Source: JL08 sp039969355 (GTDB lineage: Bacteria; Pseudomonadota; Alphaproteobacteria; Rhodobacterales; Rhodobacteraceae). Taken from it: a DNA stretch of 64,000 nt. The stretch covers positions 62,001 through 126,000 of the forward strand of contig JBDVOA010000001.1 of NCBI GenBank assembly GCA_039969355.1, given 5' to 3'. Each line of letters opens with the position of its first letter. Within the stretch, counting starts at the first letter, position 1. Position numbers and translations under genes: made by a program. Below, in pieces: positions 51,834 through 60,272 of the stretch. The notes beneath the pieces were generated by a model, which worked only from the letters and a program-made list of their open reading frames with translations, searched no databases and was not told where the DNA came from.

Positions 51834-52235
51834 CTAATTCGCCTTCAAAAGCGCGCCAATCGCGCTGGATTTCGCAATTTCTGAACGCCCAAACGTGCAG
51901 AAGGTTTCGGGATTATTCTTTACGACGCCCTCGGATTCCAGATACCGATAGCCTTTGGCTCGCATCCGATCCTTTTCGGTATCAGACTCTACGTAGGCGC
52001 GGATTTCGCTATCTGAGTAACCCAGTTGGTTGGCGCGTTTGCGCAGCTTGAAAAGCATACGATAGCCTTTCAGCCAGCGGCCCTCAATTCTGTCACACTG
52101 CTTGCCGACTTCGTTTGCAACAGCCACTGTGAACAGCATATTCTCGATCTCGGGCACATCGCGCATCGAAGGCTTGGCCTCTGCCGTACCTGCCAGTATT
52201 GCGACTGCTGTAGTGATGATAAATTTCAGATGCAT
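51834..52235 (-). CDS. DUF5333-like exported protein
   Basis: 133 residues with a Sec signal peptide (MHLKFIITTAVAILAGTAEA) and a helical mature part containing VPEIENMLFTVAVANEVGK, a Cys after it (KQCDRI), then LGYSDSEIRAYVESDTEKDRMR and FCTFGRSEIAKSSAIGALL. This pattern is the DUF5333 family, found in Rhodobacteraceae nuo regions; function unknown. A good GGAGGT precedes the ATG. nuoG follows after 3 bases. A diverged relative lies at 53670. Confidence 0.75.
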   Translation of the reverse strand: MHLKFIITTAVAILAGTAEAKPSMRDVPEIENMLFTVAVANEVGKQCDRIEGRWLKGYRMLFKLRKRANQLGYSDSEIRAYVESDTEKDRMRAKGYRYLESEGVVKNNPETFCTFGRSEIAKSSAIGALLKAN

Positions 52236-52383
52236 TTGTTACCTCCGGGTCTGCACTTACGGTCTGGCAAAACGCCATGTCCATTCGTGCAGATGGAAGT
52301 CATGGTAGATGATATGCAATAACAACGCTTTGTCAGGTGCTTGCATTCGGCGCTATAGGCGCTCTTCTGGTCCTTATTCACTA
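52236..52383. other. Spacer inside nuo operon
   Basis: About 150 bases between the DUF5333-like gene and the lipoprotein gene, the largest gap in the operon. It contains GGCGC twice around TATA (near 52350-52365), but no clear promoter or terminator was recognised. An internal promoter for DUF5333-nuoG is possible. Confidence 0.35.
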
Positions 52384-52710
52384 TCATCCGTCGCACATCC
52401 CGCGCAGCAACAAAGTATCGCCGTCAATATTGAGATTGGCCAACTCCGCGTCCGGTCCAGCGACCCAGGTTGTGTCAGACAGTCCAAAATTTTCAACGCA
52501 GTATTTGGTCGCTTCGTGCCTGCCTGCGGCGCGGGCACCGTCCAATGAGGCAGAGACCGGCGACACGTTGATCTGAAACTGGGCCAGATCGTCATTGAGT
52601 TTGGAAACCTTGGTCTTGTAATATTGACCGTCAAACGCGATCTGATTCTTGCGTTTGTTGCAACTTGCGATCAGGGCCACGGCTAGCAAACTGATTACTA
52701 AGATACGCAT
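52384..52710 (-). CDS. Predicted small lipoprotein
   Basis: 108 residues. MRILVISLLAVALIASC is a lipoprotein signal with the lipobox IASC (Cys 17), followed by a charged segment and a C-terminal part with two further Cys (TKYCVENFG and RGMCDG). No family recognised. The start at 52710 is chosen because the signal begins there; the longer frame to 52833 runs into the neighbouring gene. It lies 4 bases after the DUF3291 gene. Confidence 0.6.
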   Translation of the reverse strand: MRILVISLLAVALIASCNKRKNQIAFDGQYYKTKVSKLNDDLAQFQINVSPVSASLDGARAAGRHEATKYCVENFGLSDTTWVAGPDAELANLNIDGDTLLLRGMCDG

Positions 52711-52714
52711 CGTT

Positions 52715-53215
52715 CTACTCCGCCGCAACCGTGTTGCACCCATGGGTGCGCCACGCCGTGGCCTGTTCAAGATAAGACCAGCCAAACGCTTCGTCGCTGT
52801 CCCCACGGGACTGTCGATGAGATAGTTTATCAAGCGCTTGTTCCAGAGTCGGGCGATGGCCCGCGGGCACCCACCACATCACAAAATGCATCTCGCCCAA
52901 CACTTCAAACCATTCTTTACGGCGCTCATAGAACTGTTTGTGGACCGTGCCCCACACAAAAGTCTCGAGTGTTTCTACGCTTTCCCAAACCGTCAGGTTG
53001 CTGACATATTGCGGGTCGTCGCCAATTGCATTCTCAGTATTGCCAGTGCCCGGTTCACCCGAGCCCTCCATCATCCAGACAAATCCCGGCATACGCTTGC
53101 CCAGCCCATTGATCCGGTCAAGGTTTTCCATGAACTCGGCAACGCGCGGATCATCGGTCGGCGCAAGAAGGCGCCCGACGTTCAACTCTGCAAGGTGGTA
53201 GGATTGTTTCGACAC
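52715..53215 (-). CDS. DUF3291 domain protein
   Basis: 166 residues, soluble. The family marks are YHLAELNVGRLLAP near the start, WESVETLETFVWGTVHKQFY and MWWVPAGHRPTLEQALDKL. This is a dimeric ferredoxin-like (alpha/beta barrel) fold related to antibiotic-biosynthesis monooxygenases; substrate unknown. It sits between the MAPEG gene (13-base gap) and a lipoprotein gene (4-base gap) in the nuo operon. Confidence 0.85.
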   Translation of the reverse strand: MSKQSYHLAELNVGRLLAPTDDPRVAEFMENLDRINGLGKRMPGFVWMMEGSGEPGTGNTENAIGDDPQYVSNLTVWESVETLETFVWGTVHKQFYERRKEWFEVLGEMHFVMWWVPAGHRPTLEQALDKLSHRQSRGDSDEAFGWSYLEQATAWRTHGCNTVAAE

Positions 53216-53228
53216 TTAACTCATATCC

Positions 53229-53645
53229 TCAAAATACCGCGAAGATTGCTAAAATTGCAAGAATGACGCAGCAGGCCCAACCCAATACATAGAGCAACGT
53301 CCGGGGACCTTGCTGTGGTTTACCAATGCCCCTGATATGAACGAAAGCCATGATAATCCGGCTGACCAAAAACAGGGCCGCCAGCAGGTTCACCCAGAAT
53401 GGACTGGCTCCGGCGAGAATGGCGGCAATGGTAACGGCCGTGAACAAACCAGCCATCTCTACTGCATTCTGATGGGCACGGCACATGCGATAGGTGAGAT
53501 TACTGTAATCTTCCTTGGGCATCGCCCCGGGTTCCATCTGCTCATTTGCTTTGCGAGCGGCAGAGATCGGACTCAGAATTAGCCCTATCAGTGCAAATGC
53601 AGCGACCGAGACTATCGCGTGCCCGTATTCAGCAAACTGTTCCAT
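53229..53645 (-). CDS. MAPEG family membrane protein
   Basis: 138 residues with four hydrophobic segments. The conserved loop RMCRAHQNAVEMAGLFTA is the MAPEG signature (microsomal glutathione transferase/eicosanoid family). In bacteria these are probably glutathione-dependent detoxification enzymes. It lies between a lipoprotein gene (24-base gap) and the DUF3291 gene, in the nuo operon. Confidence 0.88.
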   Translation of the reverse strand: MEQFAEYGHAIVSVAAFALIGLILSPISAARKANEQMEPGAMPKEDYSNLTYRMCRAHQNAVEMAGLFTAVTIAAILAGASPFWVNLLAALFLVSRIIMAFVHIRGIGKPQQGPRTLLYVLGWACCVILAILAIFAVF

Positions 53646-53669
53646 ATTTTCTCTCCTTTGCCTTTGGGT

Positions 53670-54134
53670 TTAGCGCGCCGGTGCCAACAACGCGGCCAGT
53701 GCGGTGTTCTTTGCGGCTTCCTGATCGGCTGCAGTGCAAAGATCGCTTTGACCAACTGTCACTCCATAATCGCTTTGAAACTCACGTGTCAGAACGCTTG
53801 TCATGACATCAACACCACCGCTTTGGGTCCTTGCCGCCGTCGAGCCGCGCCCTTCTTTGTTTCGCTTTTCGTTCACCTTTGAATAGAGTCCGCTGTCAAA
53901 TCGATAGCGTGGGCAGGATTTTCCAATCTGCTGTGCCAGACGTGCCGTCCCAGCATAATCGGGCAGTGGCAAAGCATATAGCTTCTGCACCGCAGGGTCG
54001 GATAGCGACCGCGCGGGTCGCGAGTTGGCATCACAGGCCGCCAGCCCTGCGCAAAAGGCCACGGCGCATACCGCCCTGACTGAATGGTTCAACGCCGATG
54101 CCCGCAGGCCGGATATTGCATCCAATCTAATCAT
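53670..54134 (-). CDS. Predicted lipoprotein, diverged DUF5333 relative
   Basis: 154 residues. A hydrophobic stretch VRAVCAVAFCAGLAAC ends in a lipobox LAAC (about residue 34), although the signal has an unusually long N-terminal region. The mature protein has AQQIGKSCPRYRF and ends LCTAADQEAAKNTALAALL, which parallels ANEVGKQCDRIEG and FCTFGRSEIAKSSAIGALL of the DUF5333-like protein at 51834. The two look paralogous. The start overlaps the nuoF stop by 4 bases. Confidence 0.6.
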   Translation of the reverse strand: MIRLDAISGLRASALNHSVRAVCAVAFCAGLAACDANSRPARSLSDPAVQKLYALPLPDYAGTARLAQQIGKSCPRYRFDSGLYSKVNEKRNKEGRGSTAARTQSGGVDVMTSVLTREFQSDYGVTVGQSDLCTAADQEAAKNTALAALLAPAR

Positions 54135-55426
54135 TCTGCTGCCACCGCGGATACGCGACCGGTGCGCTTGTGTTTGATCCGATCTTCGATCTCGTCACGG
54201 AAATGGCGGATGAGGCCCTGAATGGGCCAGGCCGCAGCATCGCCGAGCGCACAGATTGTGTGGCCCTCGACCTGCTTGGTTACGTCAAGCAGCATGTCGA
54301 TTTCCTCGACTTCGGCCTCGCCCGTCACCAAACGGTCCATCACCCGCATCATCCAACCGGTACCTTCGCGGCAGGGCGTGCACTGACCACAGCTTTCATG
54401 CTTGTAGAACTTCGAAAGCCGCCAGATCGCCTTAATCACATCTGTCGAATTGTCCATCACGATCACCGCCGCCGTTCCAAGACCCGACCGCTGCTCGCGC
54501 AGATAGTCAAAATCCATGATCGCGTCTTTCATGTCTTTTCCTGGGATCATCGGCACCGATGATCCTCCCGGAATGACAGCCTTGAGATTATCCCAGCCGC
54601 CACGAATACCACCACAATGGGTTTCGATCAGGTCTTCAAAGGTGATCGACATCGCCTCTTCGACAACGCAGGGGTTGTTGACATGTCCGGATATGGCGAA
54701 CAGCTTGGTCCCGGCATTGTTGGGCCTACCGAACGACGAAAACCACTCCGGACCACGCCGCAGTATGGTGGGCACAACCGCGATGCTCTCAACGTTGTTC
54801 ACCGTTGTCGGGCATCCATAAAGACCTGCGCCCGCCGGAAACGGCGGCTTCATGCGCGGCATGCCTTTCTTGCCCTCAAGGCTTTCCAGCAAGGCAGTTT
54901 CTTCACCGCAGATGTAGGCCCCTGCACCATGGTGTAAGTAGAGGTCGAAATCATACCCCGATCCGCAGGCATTCTTACCAATCAAGCCAGCGTCGTACGC
55001 CTCATCAATGGCGATCTGCAGCGCCTCTTTCTCCCGGATGTATTCGCCGCGGATATAAATGTAGCAGGCATTGGCCTGCATTGCGAAGGACGCAATCAAA
55101 CAACCTTCTACCAGCGTATGCGGGTCATGGCGCATGATTTCGCGATCTTTACACGTGCCCGGCTCGGATTCATCTGCATTCACCACCAGATAGGCCGGAC
55201 GTCCGTCACTTTCCTTGGGCATGAACGACCATTTCAAACCTGTAGGAAAACCTGCGCCTCCCCGTCCGCGAAGACCGCTGTCTTTCGTGTTCTGAATGAT
55301 CCAGTCGCGACCCTTCTTCAGAATGTCGGCAGTACCGTCCCAGTGCCCTCGCGCCTGCGCGCCCTTGAGCGTGCGGTCGTGCATCCCGTAGATATTTGTA
55401 AAGATGCGGTCCTGATCTTTTAACAT
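54131..55426 (-). CDS. nuoF: NADH-quinone oxidoreductase subunit F
   Basis: The NADH- and FMN-binding subunit of complex I. GLRGRGGAGFPTGLKW is the NADH/FMN motif, CGQCTPCREGT with a later HTICALGDAAAWP ligates the N3 [4Fe-4S] cluster. 431 residues. The stop overlaps the lipoprotein gene at 54134 by 4 bases and its start lies 5 bases after the DUF5337-like gene. Confidence 0.97.
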   Translation of the reverse strand: MLKDQDRIFTNIYGMHDRTLKGAQARGHWDGTADILKKGRDWIIQNTKDSGLRGRGGAGFPTGLKWSFMPKESDGRPAYLVVNADESEPGTCKDREIMRHDPHTLVEGCLIASFAMQANACYIYIRGEYIREKEALQIAIDEAYDAGLIGKNACGSGYDFDLYLHHGAGAYICGEETALLESLEGKKGMPRMKPPFPAGAGLYGCPTTVNNVESIAVVPTILRRGPEWFSSFGRPNNAGTKLFAISGHVNNPCVVEEAMSITFEDLIETHCGGIRGGWDNLKAVIPGGSSVPMIPGKDMKDAIMDFDYLREQRSGLGTAAVIVMDNSTDVIKAIWRLSKFYKHESCGQCTPCREGTGWMMRVMDRLVTGEAEVEEIDMLLDVTKQVEGHTICALGDAAAWPIQGLIRHFRDEIEDRIKHKRTGRVSAVAAE

Positions 55427-55431
55427 GTGGA

Positions 55432-55668
55432 CTACCCTTGGTTGTCGCGGCGCGCTCGGCGCATTTGATAAATATTGACCATCGCCCAGATCAGCGCGGC
55501 CAGAGCAGCAAAGTCGAACAGAAAGGCATACCGCACCGGAAGTCCGATGGACGAGCCAATCATCTGCGCGCCCAGCCAGAGTACAATGGAACCAGCAATG
55601 ACGAGCGCCACGATGCGGCCCTTGCGGGCAATTGCCGCGTCCTTTGTGATATTGGGATCAGCGTTCAA
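55432..55668 (-). CDS. DUF5337-like small membrane protein
   Basis: 78 residues with two transmembrane helices (IVALVIAGSIVLWLGAQMIG and YAFLFDFAALAALIWAMV) and a basic C-terminal tail (QMRRARRDNQG). It resembles the DUF5337 family seen in Rhodobacteraceae nuo operons; function unknown. The only start is a TTG at 55668, with GGGGA 9 bases upstream. It lies directly before nuoF. Confidence 0.65.
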   Translation of the reverse strand: MNADPNITKDAAIARKGRIVALVIAGSIVLWLGAQMIGSSIGLPVRYAFLFDFAALAALIWAMVNIYQMRRARRDNQG

Positions 55669-55683
55669 ACAGAAATGTCCCCG

Positions 55684-56409
55684 TTATGACTTTTTGCTGC
55701 GTTTTGAAAACTCGGTTTCGCCACCCTTGGCCAGAACCTTGGCCTGTTTGATCCAGTCGTCACGTTCGATCCGACCCTTGAATTTCAGACGTTCGTCAAC
55801 CCAGGCGATTTCCTTTTTGCGCCACCCGGCGATTTGGTCAAAGTGAAAAACACCCAGGTCGTTCAACGTCGCCTCCAGCTTAGGTCCGACGCCTTTGAGA
55901 AGCTTGAGGTTGTCCGCACCACCGACACGTGCCTCTGTCAGCATCGCGGGTTTTCCATCAGCAGAAACTGGTGCCTTGGCCGGTGCTGCCTTGGACGAAG
56001 CTTTCGTGGCAGGTGGTCTTTTGGCCACAGTCTTTTTGGCAGGTGCAGCTTTGGGCTTTGTTTCCCTTGTTTCCGCTTGCACGTCCGGTTCCACAGCCGT
56101 GGCTGCAGCATCAGGTGTTGCCGTTGTTTCCGGTGCTGCTGCGGGCTTGGGCGCTTCAGCGGTCGTGGTAGAAGACAAGGCCTCCTGGGACATTACCGAA
56201 GATTTCACCATCGGAGTTTCAACGACAGAGGTGCATTTGATATTGCTCAGAACGAGCCCAGCCACCACAGCGATGACAATTCCGATAACGAGTGACGTAA
56301 AGAACCCATAGACCATCAACCATAGCAACACTGCAATCACCGCTCCCGCGATTATTGAGTATTGCCACCACTTACGTTTACATTCGCTCATTGCAGAAAT
56401 TTGATCCAT
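55684..56409 (-). CDS. Membrane protein sharing the NuoE C-terminal domain
   Basis: 241 residues. Two N-terminal transmembrane helices (about residues 15-55) are followed by a long Ala/Pro/Lys/Thr-rich linker and an 80-residue C-terminal domain: DNLKLLKGVGPKLEATLNDL, FHFDQIAGWRKKEIAWVDE, IKQAKVLAKGGETEFSKRS. The GVGPK part looks like a helix-hairpin-helix motif. Nearly the same domain ends NuoE, encoded next to it, so this protein may tether or stabilise NuoE at the membrane. The start follows AGGGGGAC. Confidence 0.7.
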   Translation of the reverse strand: MDQISAMSECKRKWWQYSIIAGAVIAVLLWLMVYGFFTSLVIGIVIAVVAGLVLSNIKCTSVVETPMVKSSVMSQEALSSTTTAEAPKPAAAPETTATPDAAATAVEPDVQAETRETKPKAAPAKKTVAKRPPATKASSKAAPAKAPVSADGKPAMLTEARVGGADNLKLLKGVGPKLEATLNDLGVFHFDQIAGWRKKEIAWVDERLKFKGRIERDDWIKQAKVLAKGGETEFSKRSKKS

Positions 56410-56439
56410 GTCGTCCCCCTATTGGTCACGATTTGCAAC

Positions 56440-57567
56440 TCATTTATAAACACCATCTTTTTTGGCGCGTTTGGAAAATTCAGTCTCGGCGCCAGAAGCG
56501 AGCAGCTTTGCCTGTTCGATCCATCCGTCTCGACTGGCGCGGCCCTTGAAGCCATCCAAGTTCTGATCAACCCATGCCAATTCGTCGGCTGACCATTTGG
56601 CCACCTGATCAAAATGGTAAAACCCCATGCCGTTCAGCATATTTTCCATCTTGGGCCCAACCCCTTTGATCATCTTGAGATCATCTGCGCCGGACTTACG
56701 CGGCGCTTTCAGTACGCGTGGTTTCTTTCCGACGCTCGCGGTTTTTGCGGTTTCGGCCTTCGCCGCCGTCGCTTTGTTGGCGGTGGGTTTTTTAACGGCG
56801 GCCTTCTTGGCCGGTGCTTTCTTGGCAGGCGCTTTCTTCGCGGGCACTGATTTTGCAGTCTTGCCCAGCCACGGTGTGATCAAAGGCACCTCGGTTCCGT
56901 CAATCCGCTTTATGGTATCGCCAATATCAACGGCTAGCTGGGCGCTGATATTGTATTTGGTCTTAACGCTTTCATACTCGGTCAGACTGGTCAGCCCGCT
57001 CAGCGGCTCCGCCGCATAACGCCCGTTCTGCGGGCCCGGCACCGGCACTTTTCCGGCGGCCATCTCGTCAATAAGTTCGCCCATACGTGCGGCAGTCAGG
57101 TCTTCGTAATAGTCCTTGCCGATCTGCGCCATTGGCGCGTTCGAGCAAGAGCCAAGGCATTCGACCTCTTCCCAGCTGAACTTGCCATCATCCGACAGCA
57201 TGTGCGCCTTGGGCGCGATCTTATCCTTGCACACGGCCACTAGATCTTCAGCGCCGCAAATCATGCAGGATGTGGTGCCGCAAACCTGAATATGCGCAAC
57301 AGAACCAACAGGTTGCAGTTGAAACATAAAGTAGAACGAGGCAACTTCGAGACCCCTGATATAGGCCAATCCCAGCATATCACTCACATGCTCAATCGCC
57401 GGACGGGTCAACCACCCCTCCTGCTCTTGCGCACGCCACAACAGTGGAATGATCGCACTGGCCTGACGGCCCTCGGGATATTTGGTGATCTGCCCTTCGG
57501 CCCATGCCTGATTGGCGGGCGTGAAAGCAAAGCTATCGGGTTGTTCCTGGTGTAGGCGGCGTAGCAT
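56440..57567 (-). CDS. nuoE: NADH-quinone oxidoreductase subunit E with C-terminal extension
   Basis: The thioredoxin-like [2Fe-2S] subunit of complex I. The ligands are C96, C101 (CGTTSC) and C137, C141 (CLGSC). The first 190 residues match the family (E. coli NuoE is 166 long). Here a Lys/Ala-rich linker (about 240-290) and an added domain (about 292-375; MIKGVGPKMENMLNGMG, HFDQVAKWSADELAWVDQ) follow, giving 375 residues. The extra domain is shared with the protein encoded at 55684. The start overlaps the stop of the hypothetical gene at 57567 by one base. Confidence 0.95.
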   Translation of the reverse strand: MLRRLHQEQPDSFAFTPANQAWAEGQITKYPEGRQASAIIPLLWRAQEQEGWLTRPAIEHVSDMLGLAYIRGLEVASFYFMFQLQPVGSVAHIQVCGTTSCMICGAEDLVAVCKDKIAPKAHMLSDDGKFSWEEVECLGSCSNAPMAQIGKDYYEDLTAARMGELIDEMAAGKVPVPGPQNGRYAAEPLSGLTSLTEYESVKTKYNISAQLAVDIGDTIKRIDGTEVPLITPWLGKTAKSVPAKKAPAKKAPAKKAAVKKPTANKATAAKAETAKTASVGKKPRVLKAPRKSGADDLKMIKGVGPKMENMLNGMGFYHFDQVAKWSADELAWVDQNLDGFKGRASRDGWIEQAKLLASGAETEFSKRAKKDGVYK

Positions 57568-57974
57568 TAGTACTCAGTCCTCAAAAAATCTTTCCTACAA
57601 GCGCGAATAAGAGAAACACGGAAATCAGAACCTTCCTTATTCGTAGTCATAGAATCGCATTCATTGCCTGCTATGCAGCGAGCGATGTTCCGGTGAAGAT
57701 TTCGCAGTTCGTCATTTTCAGGTGATAAGATAGACAAGGCATTCTCACCGAAGACAATCAGCGCAGTCTGAAAATCCACTCGCCCCTCGTCATACATTGC
57801 TGCAACTCTTAGCTTTTGACTATCAGAAACACCGGGCAAATTAGATGCTTGCTCTGAGATAGTCTCATACCGCACCGCAATTCGCGCGCACAATTCAGCA
57901 ACATCAAACGATTGTGCGGCAAAAGCGCCGGACGACGCCACTATCAATGGAAAAGCGAAGTGCAAAGCCCTCAC
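57567..57974 (-). CDS. Hypothetical exported protein between nuoD and nuoE
   Basis: 135 residues with a Sec signal peptide (MRALHFAFPLIVASSGAFAAQ) and a helical mature part with three Cys (ELCARIA, ARCIAGNEC, RACRKD). No family recognised. The start is a GTG at 57974 overlapping the nuoD stop by 4 bases; the stop overlaps the nuoE ATG by one. It is AT-richer than nearby nuo genes, like the hypothetical gene at 48002. Confidence 0.55.
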   Translation of the reverse strand: MRALHFAFPLIVASSGAFAAQSFDVAELCARIAVRYETISEQASNLPGVSDSQKLRVAAMYDEGRVDFQTALIVFGENALSILSPENDELRNLHRNIARCIAGNECDSMTTNKEGSDFRVSLIRACRKDFLRTEY

Positions 57975-59209
57975 CGATCAATCTCCCCAAACACCACGTC
58001 CATAGAGCCGATGATCGCGGCGACGTCGGCGAGTTGGTGTCCTGTGGCCATGAAATCCATCGCCTGCAAATGCAGGAAGCCCGGCGCGCGGAGTTTGGCG
58101 CGGTAGGGTTTGTTGGTGCCGTCCGCCACAAGGTAGACGCCGAATTCACCCTTCGGGGCCTCAACAGCGCAATAGACTTCGCCAGCGGGGACGTGGAAGC
58201 CTTCGGTGTAAAGCTTGAAATGGTGGATCAGACTTTCCATCGAGGTTTTCATGTCGCTGCGCGACGGCGGTGTGACTTTGCCGCGCGACAAAACATCGCC
58301 CGGTTCATCGCGCAGTTTGGCGATGGCTTGTTTGATGATGCTAACCGACTGACGCATCTCTTCCATGCGCACCAGATAGCGATCATAACAGTCGCCGTTC
58401 TTGCCAACCGGCACCTGAAAATCAAACTCATCGTAGCATTCATAGGGCTGGCTGCGTCGCAAATCCCATGCCATACCCGACCCGCGCACCATGACTCCGG
58501 AAAAACCCCAGTCCAGCGCGTCCTGTTCGCTGATGATGCCGATATCCACATTGCGCTGCTTGAAAATCCGGTTTTCAGTCAGCAGCCCGTCGATGTCATC
58601 CATGACAGCCGGAAATTCGTGGGCCCATGTCTCGATGTCATTCAGCAAATCGTCGGGCAGGTCCTGATGCACCCCACCGGGGCGGAAATAGGCGGCGTGC
58701 AGACGCGCACCGCAGGCCCGCTCGTAAAAGATCATCAGTTTTTCACGCTCTTCAAAACCCCAGAGCGGCGGCGTCAGCGCCCCCACGTCCATGGCTTGGG
58801 TCGTCACGTTCAGCAGGTGGTTCAGCACACGACCGATCTCGGAATAAAGCACGCGGATCAGGCTGGCACGGCGCGGCACTGGCGTCTTGGTCAGCTTTTC
58901 AATTGCCAGACACCAGGCGTGTTCCTGATTCATCGGCGCGACATAATCCAACCGGTCGAAATAGGGCAGGTTCTGCAGATACGTGCGGCTTTCCATCAGC
59001 TTTTCGGTGCCACGGTGCAACAGCCCGATGTGCGGATCACACCGCTCCACGATTTCACCGTCAAGTTCCAGCACAAGGCGCAGAACCCCGTGAGCCGCCG
59101 GGTGCTGCGGGCCAAAGTTAATGTTGAAATTACGGATTTTCTGTTCACCGGTCTGGGCGTCCGTCGATCCATCATCATACGTGTTTACGCGGATATCACC
59201 GTCCATCAT
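57971..59209 (-). CDS. nuoD: NADH-quinone oxidoreductase subunit D
   Basis: The 49-kDa-type subunit at the quinone site. The start NFNINFGPQHPAAHGVLRL is the family hallmark, RGTEKLMESRTYLQ and the C-terminal DVVFGEIDR are conserved. 412 residues. It overlaps the GFA gene by 4 bases upstream and the hypothetical gene by 4 downstream. Confidence 0.97.
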   Translation of the reverse strand: MMDGDIRVNTYDDGSTDAQTGEQKIRNFNINFGPQHPAAHGVLRLVLELDGEIVERCDPHIGLLHRGTEKLMESRTYLQNLPYFDRLDYVAPMNQEHAWCLAIEKLTKTPVPRRASLIRVLYSEIGRVLNHLLNVTTQAMDVGALTPPLWGFEEREKLMIFYERACGARLHAAYFRPGGVHQDLPDDLLNDIETWAHEFPAVMDDIDGLLTENRIFKQRNVDIGIISEQDALDWGFSGVMVRGSGMAWDLRRSQPYECYDEFDFQVPVGKNGDCYDRYLVRMEEMRQSVSIIKQAIAKLRDEPGDVLSRGKVTPPSRSDMKTSMESLIHHFKLYTEGFHVPAGEVYCAVEAPKGEFGVYLVADGTNKPYRAKLRAPGFLHLQAMDFMATGHQLADVAAIIGSMDVVFGEIDR

Positions 59210-59640
59210 GCATCCCCTTGTGGCGCAAACATCGCAAATACCTCGGCTTCCGTCATCATCGCGGTTTCATTCGCGAGATCATAATTGCCCGGCTTGCGGT
59301 CGACAAAAATCTGGGTGTCCAGCTTGAACTGGCTTGGGTCTTCAAAGGCCTGCATTGATACGTTCTGGTTTTGCCCGTCCTGAGTCTGCCAAACCAGCGA
59401 CGATCCGCAGTCTTTGCAGAAAATACGTTCGCCCCAGTCACTGCCTTTGTAGGACCCAAGGGGTGCGCCCTTGTCAAATACGACTGACGAACCACACGCC
59501 ACCGCCAAATACATACCGCCGGACCATTTGCGACACATCCCGCAATGGCATGCCCCAGCCGTCATCGCCGTCGGCGTGGCGGTAAACTGACAGGCCCCGC
59601 ACATACAGGCACCTTTCAATTCGGATCCTTGGTCGCTCAT
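59206..59640 (-). CDS. GFA/CENP-V-type zinc protein between nuoC and nuoD
   Basis: 144 residues. The zinc Cys pattern of the GFA family (glutathione-dependent formaldehyde-activating enzyme-like) is clear: CMCGAC, ACHCGMCRKWSGG and CKDCGSSLVW. Members bind two zinc ions and probably glutathione adducts. It is bound to nuoC and nuoD by 4-base overlaps on both sides, an unusual place for this family. Function in complex I biogenesis or detoxification is inference. Confidence 0.88.
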   Translation of the reverse strand: MSDQGSELKGACMCGACQFTATPTAMTAGACHCGMCRKWSGGMYLAVACGSSVVFDKGAPLGSYKGSDWGERIFCKDCGSSLVWQTQDGQNQNVSMQAFEDPSQFKLDTQIFVDRKPGNYDLANETAMMTEAEVFAMFAPQGDA

Positions 59641-60248
59641 GCCTTGGGCTCCTCATTCTTTTCGTCGCCCGGCAAGATATACTCAGCGCCTTCCCATGGC
59701 GACATGAAGTCAAACTGGCGGTATTCCTGAACCAGAGACACCGGTTCGTAGACCACGCGTTTCTGCGCCTCGTCATAGCGCACTTCGGTATAGCCTGTAG
59801 TGGGAAAATCCTTGCGCAGCGGATAGCCGCGAAAACCGTAGTCTGTCAGAATGCGCCGCAAATCAGGGTGCCCCGAAAACAGGATTCCAAACATATCGAA
59901 AACTTCGCGTTCAAACCAGTTCGCACTTGGATGCACGTCAATGATCGAAGGCACCATGTCTTCCTGACGAATGCTGACCCGTAGTCGGATGCGATGGTTC
60001 TGATACATGGAAAGGAGATGATAGACGACATCAAATCGCTTCGGTCGCTGAGGATAATCAACGCCAGTTATGTCCACCAGAGTCGAGAACTTACAGGTGC
60101 TGTCAGACTTCAGAAATTCGACAAACCCCACGATATTGGCGGGTGCGACATCGATGTTCAATTCGCCCTCGGTTACATCCCAGGCCAGCACACAATCGCT
60201 GCGCTTCAGCTCAATGTGCGTTCCAAGTTCGTTCAGAGCGTCATTCAT
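59637..60248 (-). CDS. nuoC: NADH-quinone oxidoreductase subunit C
   Basis: The 30-kDa-type subunit of complex I; separate from nuoD, unlike E. coli. The signature ERECFDMFGI-type segment is present as EREVFDMFGILFSGHPDLRR. 203 residues with a C-terminal tail. It follows nuoB after 24 bases and overlaps the GFA gene by 4 bases. Confidence 0.97.
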   Translation of the reverse strand: MNDALNELGTHIELKRSDCVLAWDVTEGELNIDVAPANIVGFVEFLKSDSTCKFSTLVDITGVDYPQRPKRFDVVYHLLSMYQNHRIRLRVSIRQEDMVPSIIDVHPSANWFEREVFDMFGILFSGHPDLRRILTDYGFRGYPLRKDFPTTGYTEVRYDEAQKRVVYEPVSLVQEYRQFDFMSPWEGAEYILPGDEKNEEPKA

Positions 60249-60272
60249 GATCTGGTCCTGTCTGGCAGCGGC

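Noticed and set aside
51051..51884. 277-codon plus-strand frame opposite nuoG
   Set aside because: Antisense to a well conserved gene, no family resemblance.
57914..59284. A 456-codon open frame on the plus strand opposite nuoD
   Set aside because: It is exactly antisense to nuoD, whose protein is conserved along its whole length. The translation has no recognisable domain and is rich in His and Arg as expected for a complement frame.
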